64,000 bases of DNA. It comes from an uncultured Exiguobacterium sp. GTDB lineage: Bacteria > Bacillota > Bacilli > Exiguobacteriales > Exiguobacteriaceae. The translations under genes were made by a program, and so were the position numbers. Location: contig CAJYMC010000007.1 in NCBI GenBank assembly GCA_913775715.1, positions 248,001-312,000 on the forward strand, in the 5' to 3' direction. Below the pieces are notes generated by a model. The model did not search any database and was not told where the DNA came from. It worked only from the letters and a program-made list of their open reading frames with translations. Shown piece after piece: positions 48,438 to 59,452 of this stretch; position 1 is the stretch's first letter; each line of letters begins with the position of its first letter.

Positions 48438-49586
48438 ATGGAGAACGAATGGAAGCAAAATGCTGAAATCGAAAAAAGGCGACGCCGGACATCACGCCGG
48501 ATTACGCTAATCATCCTTTCTGTATTGTTGACGATTTTTCTAGTTACCAGTGCGGTCGTCTATGTCTTTTTGAAAAATGCGCTTGAACCAGTCGATGAAA
48601 CAGCGACGAAATCTGTCAAAGTCGAAATTCCTTTAGGAGCAGGGACGAGTTCGATTGCTTCTTTACTAAAGGAGAAAGACTTGATTGCGAATGAGACGAT
48701 TTTTCGTTACTACGTCCGCTACAAGAATGAATCGTCATTCCAGGCGGGTACGTATACACTGTCACAAGCCATGTCCCCGGATGAAATCATCAATGAATTA
48801 AAGACGGGAACGGTCATGAAGGCAGCGGATGTGAAAATCACGTTACCTGAAGGCATCACGATGGATCGTCAAATCGCTTTGATTGCAAAAGCGACGAACT
48901 TCAAAGAAGAGACGGTCCGTAAAGAGTTGACGGATGCGACGTTCATCGATGCCATGATTGAAAAATATCCAATGTTGACGGATGAAGTGAAGAAGAATGG
49001 TGTCTTGTATGCACTTGAAGGATATCTCTTCCCAGCTACGTATGAGTTCGATAAAGGAAAAAGCATTGATCAAATCGTCGAGACGATGCTCGACGAGACA
49101 GAAAAAGTCTATGATGAAAATAAGGATGCCATTCGACAATCAGGCATGACCTTCCATGAAGTGCTCAGTCTCGGTTCCATGGTTGAGCGTGAAGCCGCAA
49201 CACCGAAAGATCGTCGTGAAATCGCAGGTGTCTTCAAAAACCGTTTAGATGATGGCATGAAACTACAGTCGGATCCAACGGTTTGGTATGGTACAGGCGA
49301 GAATACAGCACTGACAACGTTGAAGGATCTCGAGAACAATTCGAAGTACAATACGTATAAGTACGAAGGAATTCCGATTGGTCCGATTTCAACAGTCAGT
49401 AAGGATTCCGTATTGGCTGTCTTAAACCCGAATAAAACGAAATATGTCTATTTCTTCGCACGTCCACCGAGTGATAAACATCCGCGAGGGCAGATTCTTT
49501 ACGAAGAGACATATGAAGAACATCAACGAAACGTCGTTAAGTATAAACCAGAATGGGTAGAATACGAAGCGAGTAAAGAGCAATGA
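48438..49586 (+). CDS. mltG: Endolytic murein transglycosylase MltG
   Basis: 382 residues. A basic cytosolic tail (KRRRRTSRRITL) and one membrane segment (about 20-45) lead to a LysM-like domain (about 55-140, IPLGAGTSSIASLLKEKDLI) and the YceG catalytic domain. That domain has SMVEREAATPKDRREIAGVFKNRL (catalytic Glu in the V-E-R-E-A motif), LQSDPTVWYGTG, YNTYKYEGIPIGPI and NPNKTKYVYFFA. MltG cuts nascent glycan strands and sets their length, working with the elongasome and PBP1. ATG follows AAGGAGGAACCG. The gene equals Bacillus yrrL in position. Confidence 0.95.
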   Translation: MENEWKQNAEIEKRRRRTSRRITLIILSVLLTIFLVTSAVVYVFLKNALEPVDETATKSVKVEIPLGAGTSSIASLLKEKDLIANETIFRYYVRYKNESSFQAGTYTLSQAMSPDEIINELKTGTVMKAADVKITLPEGITMDRQIALIAKATNFKEETVRKELTDATFIDAMIEKYPMLTDEVKKNGVLYALEGYLFPATYEFDKGKSIDQIVETMLDETEKVYDENKDAIRQSGMTFHEVLSLGSMVEREAATPKDRREIAGVFKNRLDDGMKLQSDPTVWYGTGENTALTTLKDLENNSKYNTYKYEGIPIGPISTVSKDSVLAVLNPNKTKYVYFFARPPSDKHPRGQILYEETYEEHQRNVVKYKPEWVEYEASKEQ

Positions 49587-49591
49587 GCAAC

Positions 49592-49635
49592 GGGTTGGGT
49601 TGAAGCGGAAATGATGCTTCAAGTCAACCTGTTTA
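49592..49635 (+). terminator. Terminator-like hairpin after mltG
   Basis: GGGTTGG-GTTGAAGC pairs with GCTTCAA-GTCAACCT with one mismatch and a 9-nt loop, followed only by GTTTA. Probably weak or partial. Confidence 0.5.
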
Positions 49636-49657
49636 TGCGGAAGAGGGAGTGAATGGC

Positions 49658-50296
49658 GTGAAGGATTTCACGACCTATGTCGAATCGATGATTCATCCTC
49701 GTGATGCCCTACTAGAAGAAATGGAGCGTTATGCGGAAGAACATCATATACCGATCATCGAGTTGACCGGTTCCGAAGTCTTGTTGTCGCTCCTGCGATT
49801 ACAGCAACCGAAACGTATTCTAGAAGTCGGAACCGCAATCGGTTATAGTGCGATCCGGATGGCACGTGCATTACCGGATGCGCGGATTACGACGATTGAA
49901 CGGAATGCAAAGCGGTATGAAGAAGCAAAAACCTTCATCGCCCGGTCAGATGTGGCGGACCGGATTGACATCATTTTTGGTGATGCAGTAGAATTAGCCG
50001 AAACGCTTGAAGACGAGTTTGATGCGGTCTTCATCGATGCAGCGAAAGGACAGTATAAAAAATTCTTTGCGGGATATGGACGACTCATTCCAGAAGGTGG
50101 CGTGCTTTATACGGACAACCTCTTCTTACACGGAGACGTCCTTGAGCCTGACCCGAAAACGTTCGATCGAAGAAGACGTCGACTCGTGCGTCTCGTCAAA
50201 GAATTCACGGTCTGGATGATGGAACAAGAACAATACGATACGACGATTTTTCCGCTCGGTGACGGTGTATCCGTCAGTCGGAAAAAGTCAAAATGA
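49658..50296 (+). CDS. trmR: SAM-dependent O-methyltransferase TrmR (tRNA 5-hydroxyuridine methyltransferase)
   Basis: 212 residues from GTG 49658 with AGAGGGAG 8 nt upstream (GTG 49649 sits on that site). A class I methyltransferase: SAM motif [21 protein letters not shown] at about 60-80, [25 protein letters not shown] and [11 protein letters not shown]. The nearest family is COMT-like YrrM, shown in Bacillus to make 5-methoxyuridine at tRNA position 34 (TrmR). Position between mltG and udk fits YrrM; the U32 peptidase genes found in Bacillus between them are missing. udk begins 17 nt after the stop. Confidence 0.88.
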   Translation: MKDFTTYVESMIHPRDALLEEMERYAEEHHIPIIELTGSEVLLSLLRLQQPKRILEVGTAIGYSAIRMARALPDARITTIERNAKRYEEAKTFIARSDVADRIDIIFGDAVELAETLEDEFDAVFIDAAKGQYKKFFAGYGRLIPEGGVLYTDNLFLHGDVLEPDPKTFDRRRRRLVRLVKEFTVWMMEQEQYDTTIFPLGDGVSVSRKKSK

Positions 50297-50312
50297 TGGA
50301 GGAACGAATGAC

Positions 50313-50960
50313 ATGCAAAAACCGGTAGTAATTGGCGTAGCGGGCGGAACGGGTTCAGGGAAGACGACGGTGGCGCGTTCACTCGTCGATGCGTTTCCAA
50401 GTGAATCAATCGTCATGATTGAGCAGGACGCGTATTATAAAGACCAGAGTGAATTATCAATGGAAGAGCGGTATCAGACAAATTATGATCACCCATTCGC
50501 ATTTGATAATGGTCTGTTGATTGAGCACATTCAGTCGCTCCGTGAAAACATTGCCGTTGAAAAACCGGTATATGACTATGTCGCCCACACGCGGGCACAA
50601 GAAACAATCCGTCTCGAACCACGTGATGTCATCATCGTAGAAGGAATTTTAGCGCTTGAAGACGAACGGTTACGGGAACTAATGGATATCAAGGTGTTCG
50701 TCGATACAGATGCGGACGTTCGCATTCTGCGTCGGATGCAACGTGATATCAACGAACGTGGACGTTCGATTGACTCGGTCGTTGAGCAGTACACGAACGT
50801 CGTTCGTCCGATGCATCTGCAGTTCTGTGAACCAACAAAACGCTACGCGGACATCATCGTACCGGAAGGCGGAGAGAATCATGTCGCTATCGATTTACTC
50901 GTGACGAAGATTCGAGCGATTCTTGATTATCGTTCAGCACTCGATCAAAGAGGATATTGA
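50313..50960 (+). CDS. udk: Uridine kinase
   Basis: 215 residues from ATG 50313 (GGAGG 10 nt upstream); the frame from 50259 overlaps trmR. Phosphorylates uridine and cytidine with GTP/ATP. P-loop [58 protein letters not shown] and [14 protein letters not shown] are the typical Udk blocks. The TGA stop lies inside the -35 hexamer of the greA promoter. Confidence 0.96.
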   Translation: MQKPVVIGVAGGTGSGKTTVARSLVDAFPSESIVMIEQDAYYKDQSELSMEERYQTNYDHPFAFDNGLLIEHIQSLRENIAVEKPVYDYVAHTRAQETIRLEPRDVIIVEGILALEDERLRELMDIKVFVDTDADVRILRRMQRDINERGRSIDSVVEQYTNVVRPMHLQFCEPTKRYADIIVPEGGENHVAIDLLVTKIRAILDYRSALDQRGY

Positions 50961-50984
50961 TTCCAAAAAAGATGTGAATATACT
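50957..50984 (+). promoter_or_regulatory. Promoter of greA
   Basis: TTGATT (containing the udk stop TGA), 16-nt spacer, TATACT. A second TATACT directly follows (50984-50989), so two closely staggered start sites are possible. Confidence 0.6.
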
Positions 50985-51016
50985 ATACTAGTGGAATAAA
51001 AAGGAGCGTGACAAAA

Positions 51017-51490
51017 ATGGCAGAAAAGCAATACTACATGACGCTTGAAGGTAAAGCGAACATTGAAAATGAATTGAATGAATTGAAGTCAGTCCGCCGG
51101 AAAGAAGTCGTCGAGAACATCAAAATCGCCCGTTCGTTCGGTGACCTTTCAGAGAACGCAGAGTACGATTCAGCAAAAGAAGAGCAAGCGATGGTCGAAG
51201 GCCGGATCGCTCAATTAGAAGAAATGCTTCGCAACGTTGCAATCATCTCGGAAGAAGAGAAGGATATCTCGGTCGTTGGTATCGGTACGACAGTCACTTT
51301 CTTGAGTGTCGAAGATAACGAAGAAGATACGTACACGATTGTCGGTAGTGCCGAAGCAGATCCGTTCACAGGTAAAATCTCGAACGAATCACCAATCGCG
51401 AAAAGTTTAATGGGGCATCAAGTCGGAGATCAAGTCTCTGTACCAGCACCAGGCGGCGAATACGCCGTGAAAATTACATCGATCAAATAA
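51017..51490 (+). CDS. greA: Transcription elongation factor GreA
   Basis: 157 residues from ATG 51017 (AAGGAG 10 nt upstream). The N-terminal antiparallel coiled coil (about 1-75) has [17 protein letters not shown] and the tip [16 protein letters not shown] whose acidic residues reach the polymerase active site. The C-terminal FKBP-like domain has [27 protein letters not shown]. GreA rescues backtracked RNA polymerase by stimulating transcript cleavage. Confidence 0.97.
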   Translation: MAEKQYYMTLEGKANIENELNELKSVRRKEVVENIKIARSFGDLSENAEYDSAKEEQAMVEGRIAQLEEMLRNVAIISEEEKDISVVGIGTTVTFLSVEDNEEDTYTIVGSAEADPFTGKISNESPIAKSLMGHQVGDQVSVPAPGGEYAVKITSIK

Positions 51491-51500
51491 AGAACACAGG

Positions 51501-51525
51501 AGCCGGAGCAATCCGGCTTTCTGTT
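51501..51525 (+). terminator. Intrinsic terminator-like hairpin after greA
   Basis: AGCCGGA / TCCGGCT, 4-nt loop, followed by TTCTGTTT. It overlaps the leader of mtnN, so it may act as a partial terminator within one transcript. Confidence 0.65.
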
Positions 51526-51542
51526 TGATGGAGGAATGGACC

Positions 51543-52241
51543 ATGCCAATCGCAATCATCGGCGCAATGGAAGAGGAAGTCAATTTATTACGTAATGAGT
51601 TATCAGAACGTAAAGATACAGTCATTGCAAACTACCATTTTTATGAAGGACTCTTGAATAGCGTTCCTGTCGTCATCTTGAAGTCAGGAATCGGGAAAGT
51701 GAACGCTGCGATCGGGACGACATTATTGCTGGATCACTATAAACCAACTGCTGTCATCAATACAGGATCAGCAGGGGGATTTAAGGAAGGCTTAACGGTC
51801 GGGGATGTCGTCGTCTCAACAGAAGTGCGTCACCACGACGTTGACGTGACTGCATTTGGATACGAATATGGTCAGGTACCTGGAATGCCAGCTGCCTACC
51901 AAGCAGATCCGAAACTTGTTGCAACAGCAGAAGCTGTCATCGAGCGGATGGATGCGATTCGTGTCGTTCATGGATTGATTGCGACAGGCGATTCATTCAT
52001 CCATGATTCAGAGCGTTCTGCTCAAATCAAGGCGCACTTCCCAGAAGTCGCAGCCGTCGAGATGGAAGCAGCACCAATTGCACAAGTCTGTCATCAGTTC
52101 GGTGTCCCATTTGTCGTCACGCGCTCGATTTCAGATAGCGCCAATGAAGAAGCGTCACTCTCGTTTGATGAGTTCCTCGAGATTGCGTCAATCAATTCCG
52201 CTAAGATGGTCATGGAAGTCGTACGGACGTTAGCAGAATGA
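51543..52241 (+). CDS. mtnN: 5'-methylthioadenosine/S-adenosylhomocysteine nucleosidase
   Basis: 232 residues from ATG 51543 (GGAGG 8 nt upstream). Hydrolyses MTA, SAH and 5'-deoxyadenosine, feeding methionine salvage. Motifs: [14 protein letters not shown] (Glu12-type acid in the active site), [18 protein letters not shown] and [13 protein letters not shown] with the ribose-binding Met-Glu, and the catalytic Asp in [11 protein letters not shown]. greA-mtnN order is shared with Bacillus. A terminator follows. Confidence 0.95.
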   Translation: MPIAIIGAMEEEVNLLRNELSERKDTVIANYHFYEGLLNSVPVVILKSGIGKVNAAIGTTLLLDHYKPTAVINTGSAGGFKEGLTVGDVVVSTEVRHHDVDVTAFGYEYGQVPGMPAAYQADPKLVATAEAVIERMDAIRVVHGLIATGDSFIHDSERSAQIKAHFPEVAAVEMEAAPIAQVCHQFGVPFVVTRSISDSANEEASLSFDEFLEIASINSAKMVMEVVRTLAE

Positions 52242-52248
52242 GGTATGA

Positions 52249-52283
52249 GGAAGAGCACGGGAGACCATGCTCTTCCTTTTTTC
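52249..52283 (+). terminator. Intrinsic terminator after mtnN
   Basis: Perfect 9-bp stem GGAAGAGCA / TGCTCTTCC followed by six T. Confidence 0.9.
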
Positions 52284-52284
52284 T

Positions 52285-52313
52285 TTGACAAAAGCAAATT
52301 AACGCTTTATATT
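52285..52313 (+). promoter_or_regulatory. Promoter of fabH-fabF
   Basis: TTGACA, 17-nt spacer, TATATT. The -10 overlaps the FapR operator, giving a steric repression layout. Confidence 0.85.
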
Positions 52314-52329
52314 AGTACCAGATACTAAT
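52311..52329 (+). promoter_or_regulatory. FapR operator
   Basis: ATTAGTACCAGATACTAAT is a near-perfect dyad and matches the FapR consensus (TTAGTACCT-N2-TACTAA type) known from Bacillus and Staphylococcus. FapR represses fatty-acid and phospholipid synthesis genes and is released by malonyl-CoA/malonyl-ACP. The site covers the end of the -10 and the start site of the fabH promoter. Confidence 0.9.
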
Positions 52330-52347
52330 AACAAAAGGGGATGCCTT

Positions 52348-53292
52348 ATGAAGATCGGGATTGTAGGATTAGGAACGTCTTTGCCGTCACGGCGCGTGAC
52401 GAATGATGAATTAGCAACGACGCTCGATACGAGCGATGAATGGATTCGGACACGGACAGGAATCGGGGCACGACGGATTGCAGCCGATGATGTGGATGTC
52501 ACTGACTTAGCGACAGAAGCGGCTCAGAAGGCACTTGATGATGCCGGATTGACAGTAGAGGACATCGGGTTGATCATCGTCGGAACGGCAACAGGACGAG
52601 CGTTTCCGTCTACTGCCTGTATCGTTCAAGAGCGTCTAGGGGCACGTGGAGCGACCGCATTCGATATTAGTGCGGCATGTAGTGGCTTCATCTTTGCATT
52701 ACAAACAGCTACGAGTATGTTAGCGACAGTCGAAGGAAAACATGCGCTCGTCATCGGAGCTGAAAAAATGTCGAGCATCGTTGACTGGTCAGACCGGTCA
52801 ACAGCGATTTTATTCGGGGACGGTGCAGGGGCGGTCGTCATCGGACAAACTGAGCAAGAGGGACTAAATGCTTTTGAACTCGGAACAGACGGACGTGGCG
52901 CTCATCTGTTGTTTAAGGATCTCGATGGACCAATCGAGATGAACGGTCGTGAAGTCTTTAAGTTCGCCGTTCGTAAATTACCGGAAATCGTTGAGAAAGT
53001 CATTCAAAAAGCGGATAGTACGCTCGAAGACATCGATATCTTGATTCCGCATCAGGCAAACCTGCGAATTATCGATGCAGCGTGTGAACGACTGCATATT
53101 CCGCAAGAAAAGGTCATCGTTACGATTGATGAGCATGCGAATACATCTGCTGCTTCGATCCCGCTCGCACTCGAAGAAGCACGTCAACAAGGTCGTTTGA
53201 CACCAGGTACAAAACTTGTACTTGCGGGATTCGGTGCCGGATTGACTTGGGGAGCAGCATACATTACTTGGACTAAAGGAGAGAACACATAA
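52348..53292 (+). CDS. fabH: 3-oxoacyl-ACP synthase III FabH
   Basis: 314 residues. FabH condenses acyl-CoA with malonyl-ACP to start fatty-acid chains; branched primers are usual in this group. The catalytic triad is visible as Cys111 in [12 protein letters not shown], His235 in IPHQANLR and Asn265 in [20 protein letters not shown] lies before the ATG. FapR operator and promoter directly upstream; fabF begins 1 nt after the stop. Confidence 0.97.
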   Translation: MKIGIVGLGTSLPSRRVTNDELATTLDTSDEWIRTRTGIGARRIAADDVDVTDLATEAAQKALDDAGLTVEDIGLIIVGTATGRAFPSTACIVQERLGARGATAFDISAACSGFIFALQTATSMLATVEGKHALVIGAEKMSSIVDWSDRSTAILFGDGAGAVVIGQTEQEGLNAFELGTDGRGAHLLFKDLDGPIEMNGREVFKFAVRKLPEIVEKVIQKADSTLEDIDILIPHQANLRIIDAACERLHIPQEKVIVTIDEHANTSAASIPLALEEARQQGRLTPGTKLVLAGFGAGLTWGAAYITWTKGENT

Positions 53293-53293
53293 G

Positions 53294-54532
53294 ATGATGA
53301 GAAAACGCGTTGTAGTCACAGGAATCGGGGCACTGACACCAATCGGGAATGATGCGAATACATTCTGGGAAGCTTTAAAAGAAGGGACGAACGGAATTCG
53401 TCCGATGGAGCGTCTCGATATCGATGAGTATCCAACAAAGGTCACGGGCGAATTGCAAAACTTCGATGTGACAGAATTCATTGAGGCGAAAGAAGCACGC
53501 AAGATGGACCGTTTCGTCCATTATTCACTCGTTGCGAGCATGGAAGCTGTAAAAGATGCTGGAATCGACATTAAGTCGATTGCTGAACGTACTGGTGTCT
53601 GGATTGGGTCTGGAATCGGTGGCGTCGAGACGATCGAGAAACAAGCGAAAATCTACTTTGAACGTGGACACCGTCGTGTCAGCCCATTTTTCATTCCGAT
53701 GATGATTCCGAACATGGCAAGCGGTCAGGTATCGATCTATACCGGAGCCAAGGGGCCGAATAACTGTTCCGTTACAGCGTGTGCTTCAGGAACGAATGCC
53801 ATCGGGGAAGCACTTCGTGTCATCGAACGGGGCGATGCGGATGTCATGATTGCTGGTGGAGCGGAAGCACCGATCACAAACTTAGCCTTTGCTGGTTTTT
53901 GTTCCAACAAAGCGATGTCAACGAATCACGATCCTGAGACAGCAAGCCGTCCGTTTGACGAAGGACGTGACGGATTCGTCATGGGAGAAGGGGCAGGCAT
54001 CTTGATTCTTGAAGAGTACGAGCATGCGGTAGCACGTGGCGCGAAAATCTATGCCGAAGTCAGTGGATATGGATTAACAGCTGATGCGTACCACATTACG
54101 GCTCCAGATCCAGATGGAGACGGTGGCGCGCGCGCAATGGCGATGGCAATCCAAGATGCAGGTATCGCACCAGAAGCAGTCGGATACATCAATGCACACG
54201 GAACGAGTACACCGATGAACGACATTCTTGAAACAAAAGCGATTCACAGTGTCTTCGGAGAACAGGCAAAACAACTCGTCGTCAACTCGACGAAATCGAT
54301 GATTGGTCACTTGCTTGGTGGCGCTGGCGGCGTCGAGGCGATTGCAACGATCAAATCGTTACAAGAACAAACCGTTCACCCAACGATTCATCTCAAACAG
54401 CCGAGTGAAGGCTGTGATCTTGATTACGTGACGGAAGGTGCACGGAGCGTCGAATTGAATTACGCCCTGAGTAACTCGCTCGGGTTCGGTGGACACAACG
54501 CGTCACTCGTCTTTAAACGTTACGAAGCTTAA
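53294..54532 (+). CDS. fabF: 3-oxoacyl-ACP synthase II FabF
   Basis: 412 residues. The chain-elongating condensing enzyme with triad Cys163 in [15 protein letters not shown], His in [14 protein letters not shown] and His in [15 protein letters not shown], plus [17 protein letters not shown] at the end. AAAGGAG is 12 nt before the first of two ATGs (53294, 53297). Cotranscribed with fabH under FapR, the same pair as Bacillus fabHA-fabF. Confidence 0.97.
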   Translation: MMRKRVVVTGIGALTPIGNDANTFWEALKEGTNGIRPMERLDIDEYPTKVTGELQNFDVTEFIEAKEARKMDRFVHYSLVASMEAVKDAGIDIKSIAERTGVWIGSGIGGVETIEKQAKIYFERGHRRVSPFFIPMMIPNMASGQVSIYTGAKGPNNCSVTACASGTNAIGEALRVIERGDADVMIAGGAEAPITNLAFAGFCSNKAMSTNHDPETASRPFDEGRDGFVMGEGAGILILEEYEHAVARGAKIYAEVSGYGLTADAYHITAPDPDGDGGARAMAMAIQDAGIAPEAVGYINAHGTSTPMNDILETKAIHSVFGEQAKQLVVNSTKSMIGHLLGGAGGVEAIATIKSLQEQTVHPTIHLKQPSEGCDLDYVTEGARSVELNYALSNSLGFGGHNASLVFKRYEA

Positions 54533-54536
54533 GTTT

Positions 54537-54574
54537 AAGCGATTCCCTTGGAAAAACGAGGGGGTCGCTTTTTT
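54537..54574 (+). terminator. Intrinsic terminator after fabF
   Basis: AAGCGA-TTCCCT...AGGGGG-TCGCTT stem with A-rich loop, followed by TTTTTT. Confidence 0.8.
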
Positions 54575-54629
54575 GCTGATTTTCTGATTCAATAGAGAAA
54601 TGCGTGTTTGACGCAGAAAGGAGTCGTTT

Positions 54630-56186
54630 ATGGCTAACATCACGAAAAAAACATCGATCATAGCACTGATCCTACTTTTAATGATTGGTCTCAGTAGTGT
54701 GCTCATATATCGTCTGTCGTCGTCTCAAGAAACTAAAACAGTCAACGTAATAAAGGCAGTGAAAGTTGAACTAATCGAATCATCGCTTCCGAAAACATCA
54801 GATATTGCACTGGCGACAGATAGTCGTTCTCAGACACTGTTAGCCCAACTGTACGAAGGACTATACGTCTTTACTTCTGGAACATCCGTCCGTCGGGGTC
54901 TAGCGCAGGATATGACAGTTTCAAAGGATCGATTGACGTATACGATTCAACTCAAACAAACGAAAAATGCGAAGGGGCAACCAATCACGGCGCAACAATT
55001 CGTCGATAGTTTTCGACGTGTCGCAGCCAATAAAACAAATTCTCCCTATGGTTTTTTATTTGAAGTGTTTGAGAACGGACGTGCCGTCAATGACGGAAAA
55101 ATGAAACCAGAGCGTCTAGGTGTAAAGGCGAAAGGACGAGATCAACTCGTCATCACGCTGAATCAGCCAGTTTCGAATCTAAAAGAATTACTCGCGATGT
55201 CCGTCTTCTATCCACAACCGGAATCTAAGAAGTGGGAAGAGCTTGTTGGAAATGGCGCATTTATGCTAGAAGAGATGTCAAAAAGCGGATATACACTTAA
55301 GAAAAACAATCAGTATCATCAACAAAACGTCGTCACTGTAGGGAAAATAGAAAGCCATATCATCCCTGATCATCAGACACAATGGAGTTCGTATGAGAAG
55401 AGCAAGGCGGCCGTCCTTCCATTACAAGAGAGTGTCGAAACACAAGCCAATCAGGTTTCGCGACCGACTTATCAAAAAAAGCGGAGTGGTGTCTTTTATA
55501 TCGCTTTCAATCAAAAAAACGATGTGTTCCGTGAAGTGACACTCAGAAAGCGGATTGCTCGCGCATTGACGGAAAAGGAATCAGTTCAACTTCCTTTAGG
55601 GTATGCAGGCATTCCGACGAATCGATTCGTCGTCACTGATACGAACGTATTGATGTCAGAATCCGTTCAGAAAGAACAGAAAAAATCAGAAAAACGGAAT
55701 AAACAAAGGATCGAGATGCTTAATTTTGATGATCCACAAGCAAAACGAATTGGGGAGCAACTCGAAACCTATCTTGAGAAACAAATACCTGAGATCGATA
55801 TCGTTCTTAAGCCAGTCGCGATCGAAGAGAAGATCACTAAAGAACAAACATCACAATATGCGATGACGCTTACTGGTTGGATGCCAGATTATCCTGGTCC
55901 GCTAGCGTATTTAAATCAGTTCGTCTCGGATAATCCGTTAAATTCAGTGAAGTATCAATCGAAGATTTACGACCAGACGATTGAAAAAGCACGACAAGAA
56001 AGAGAGATAAAACGAAAACAAGCACTTTACCATCAAGCCGAAGACCGGTTAATCCATCAGGATGCTGTCGTCGTTCCTTTGTATCAGACGACTGAGAAAT
56101 TATATGTTTCTGATACGATTCAAGGAATTGAAGTACCAATTTATGGACCGGAATACCTACTTCGATCGATGAAAATTTTAAAATAA
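54630..56186 (+). CDS. OppA-like solute-binding protein with membrane anchor and no lipobox
   Basis: 518 residues. A membrane segment at about 8-27 (SIIALILLLMIGLSSVLIY) has no Cys after it, so it is a signal anchor, not a lipoprotein signal. The rest follows the SBP_bac_5 (OppA) fold: LLAQLYEGLYVFTSGTSVRRGLAQDM, LTYTIQLKQTKNAKGQPITAQQFVDSF, MTLTGWMPDYPGPLAYLNQF and VVPLYQTTEKLYVSDTIQGIEV near the end. It is clearly more diverged and more Lys/Gln-rich than the two lipoproteins downstream. AAAGGAG lies 6 nt before the ATG. It might bind peptides for the opp system or act as a sensor; the role is not clear. Confidence 0.75.
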   Translation: MANITKKTSIIALILLLMIGLSSVLIYRLSSSQETKTVNVIKAVKVELIESSLPKTSDIALATDSRSQTLLAQLYEGLYVFTSGTSVRRGLAQDMTVSKDRLTYTIQLKQTKNAKGQPITAQQFVDSFRRVAANKTNSPYGFLFEVFENGRAVNDGKMKPERLGVKAKGRDQLVITLNQPVSNLKELLAMSVFYPQPESKKWEELVGNGAFMLEEMSKSGYTLKKNNQYHQQNVVTVGKIESHIIPDHQTQWSSYEKSKAAVLPLQESVETQANQVSRPTYQKKRSGVFYIAFNQKNDVFREVTLRKRIARALTEKESVQLPLGYAGIPTNRFVVTDTNVLMSESVQKEQKKSEKRNKQRIEMLNFDDPQAKRIGEQLETYLEKQIPEIDIVLKPVAIEEKITKEQTSQYAMTLTGWMPDYPGPLAYLNQFVSDNPLNSVKYQSKIYDQTIEKARQEREIKRKQALYHQAEDRLIHQDAVVVPLYQTTEKLYVSDTIQGIEVPIYGPEYLLRSMKILK

Positions 56187-56193
56187 TCACTTA

Positions 56194-56230
56194 ACTGGGA
56201 CCATTATTTCTTAAGGTCCCAGTCTTTTTT
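56194..56230 (+). terminator. Intrinsic terminator after the anchored OppA-like gene
   Basis: Perfect 9-bp stem ACTGGGACC / GGTCCCAGT, 12-nt loop, then CTTTTTT. Confidence 0.88.
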
Positions 56231-56262
56231 GAAAAAATATTTAGAAAAATCGGATAAAAGGT

Positions 56263-56290
56263 TTGCAAAATTATCAGAACATTGTAAACT
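56263..56290 (+). promoter_or_regulatory. Candidate promoter of oppA-like gene 1
   Basis: TTGCAA, 16-nt spacer, TAAACT. The following leader of about 95 nt is AT-rich with two T-tracts, and nothing else recognisable. Confidence 0.45.
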
Positions 56291-56392
56291 ATTTGTAACG
56301 AAGGGTTTGATTCGAATATAGTAATTCTTTTTTTTTCGGTCAAAAAACCTGACAGTATCATTTTTTTAGAAACCTAGGGGGGTCATCGTAAC

Positions 56393-58036
56393 ATGAAGAA
56401 GAAAAGCTTTGCTTTAGCTACATCGGTAGCACTCGTATCAAGTGCGTTCCTCGCAGCTTGTTCGACAACGGATTCAGGCGACAAATCGGGCGACACAGGT
56501 TCAAGCAAGAAATCAAATGATCAAACACTTAACTTGATCGAAGGTTCGGATATCCCGACACTCAACCCGACGACTTCTACAGACTCAGTTTCATTCAACG
56601 TGTTGAACAACACGATGGAAGGTCTTTATCGTCTAGATGACAAGCAGCAACCGACTCCAGGTATCGCTGAAAGTCACACGGTTTCAGATGACAAATTAAC
56701 ATACACGTTCAAATTACGTGATGCGAAATGGTCTGACGGTACACCAATCACGGCAAAAGACTTTGAATATGCATGGAAAGAAGTTCTCAACCCAGAGAAC
56801 GCTTCACAGTATGCATATGTCTTCTACAACATTAAAGGTGCAGAAGAATATAACACGAAAAAAGGCGATCGTGATGCTGTCGGCGTTAAAGCAGTCGACG
56901 ACAAAACGCTTGAAGTTAAATTAAAAGCACCTGCAGATTATTTCCTCGGACTCACTGGATTCGGACCATTCATGCCGAAATCAGAAGAACTCTCGAAGAA
57001 AATCGGAAAAGACTTTGGTTCGACTGCAGACAAGTCGCTTTACAATGGACCATTCAAGTTAACAGAATGGACACGTGAGCAAGGCTGGAAAATGGTCAAA
57101 AACGATAACTACTGGGATAAAGATGCCGTCAAACTCAAAACGATCAACGTTAAGGTCGTTAAAGAGACAGCGACAGGCGTTAACTTGTACGAAAAAGGTG
57201 ATATCGATCGTACAGGTCTAACTTCTGAGTTCGTTGCCCAGTACAAAGACAATAAAGAGTTCAAAACAAAAGGTGAATCAACGATCTTCTATCTTTACCT
57301 CAATACAAAGGTAAAAGCGCTTGATAACGAAAAAATCCGTCGCGCGATCGACATGGGTTACAACAAAAAAGGAATCACGGATGTTATCCTCGCAAACGGA
57401 TCACTTCCAGCGAACTATCTCGTACCGAAAGATTTCGCGAAAGATGCTGACGGAAAAGATTTCCGCGACAAGTACCCTGGATTCAATGAATTCAATGCTG
57501 ACGAAGCGAAAAAACTTTGGGAAGAGGGTCTCAAAGAAATCGGTCAAAAATCGGTTGATCTTGAGCTCTTGAACTATGATAGCGATGATTCGAAGAAAAT
57601 CGGTGAGTTCTTGAAAGGTGAACTTGAGAAAAACCTTCCAGGTATGAAGGTTACGATCAAGCAACAACCATTCAAAAACAAACTTGATCTTGAAAACAAA
57701 GGTGACTTCCAGTTCTCACTCGCAGGATGGGGTCCTGACTACCAAGATCCAATGACGTTCCTCGATCTCTTCGTTACAGGCGGACCATACAACCGTGGTA
57801 AATGGTCGGACAAAGAGTACGATAAACTCATCAAAGATGCACAAACACAAACAGATGCAGCAAAACGTTGGTCTGAATTGCAAGAAGCTGAAAAAATCCT
57901 TCTTGATTCAGCAGCGATCTCACCTGTTTATCAGCGTGGACGTGCATTCCTCGTTAAACCATACGTTAAAGGAGTCGTCGAGCATAACTTCGGCGCAGAC
58001 TTCTCATACAAATGGGCTTCAATCGAAGGAAAATAA
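56393..58036 (+). CDS. Peptide ABC transporter substrate-binding lipoprotein (OppA-like 1)
   Basis: 547 residues. A lipoprotein signal peptide ends with LAACSTT (Cys23), followed by a Gly/Ser/Lys linker. The SBP_bac_5 fold shows VLNNTMEGLYRLD, LTYTFKLRDAKWSDGTPITAKDFEYAWKEV, YNGPFKLTEWTREQGWKMVKNDNYWDKDAVKL and AGWGPDYQDPMTFLDLF. It captures oligopeptides outside the membrane for OppBCDF. AGGGGGG lies upstream of the ATG. It is monocistronic (terminator follows) and separated from oppB by trpS, a small membrane gene and a second oppA-like gene. Confidence 0.93.
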   Translation: MKKKSFALATSVALVSSAFLAACSTTDSGDKSGDTGSSKKSNDQTLNLIEGSDIPTLNPTTSTDSVSFNVLNNTMEGLYRLDDKQQPTPGIAESHTVSDDKLTYTFKLRDAKWSDGTPITAKDFEYAWKEVLNPENASQYAYVFYNIKGAEEYNTKKGDRDAVGVKAVDDKTLEVKLKAPADYFLGLTGFGPFMPKSEELSKKIGKDFGSTADKSLYNGPFKLTEWTREQGWKMVKNDNYWDKDAVKLKTINVKVVKETATGVNLYEKGDIDRTGLTSEFVAQYKDNKEFKTKGESTIFYLYLNTKVKALDNEKIRRAIDMGYNKKGITDVILANGSLPANYLVPKDFAKDADGKDFRDKYPGFNEFNADEAKKLWEEGLKEIGQKSVDLELLNYDSDDSKKIGEFLKGELEKNLPGMKVTIKQQPFKNKLDLENKGDFQFSLAGWGPDYQDPMTFLDLFVTGGPYNRGKWSDKEYDKLIKDAQTQTDAAKRWSELQEAEKILLDSAAISPVYQRGRAFLVKPYVKGVVEHNFGADFSYKWASIEGK

Positions 58037-58043
58037 GCAAAAT

Positions 58044-58081
58044 AAAAACGACTTCCGATTTAATTCGGAAGTCGTTTTTTT
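58044..58081 (+). terminator. Terminator after oppA-like gene 1
   Basis: AAAAACGACTTCCGA / TCGGAAGTCGTTTTT with 6-nt loop and seven T. Confidence 0.92.
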
Positions 58082-58137
58082 GTGATTGATATATAAAAAA
58101 AGACCGGAACATCCCGATCTTTCGCGCGGAGAACGAA

Positions 58138-59406
<1,269 letters not shown>

Positions 59407-59412
59407 AGCTTG

Positions 59413-59441
59413 AGTTTACCATATCTGAGGTAGAGCGTCAC
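59413..59441 (-). promoter_or_regulatory. Promoter of the trpS T-box transcript
   Basis: On the minus strand GTGACG, 17-nt spacer, TAAACT. Four of six matches at each element, well placed just ahead of the leader. Confidence 0.5.
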
Positions 59442-59452
59442 GTTGATTTCGT

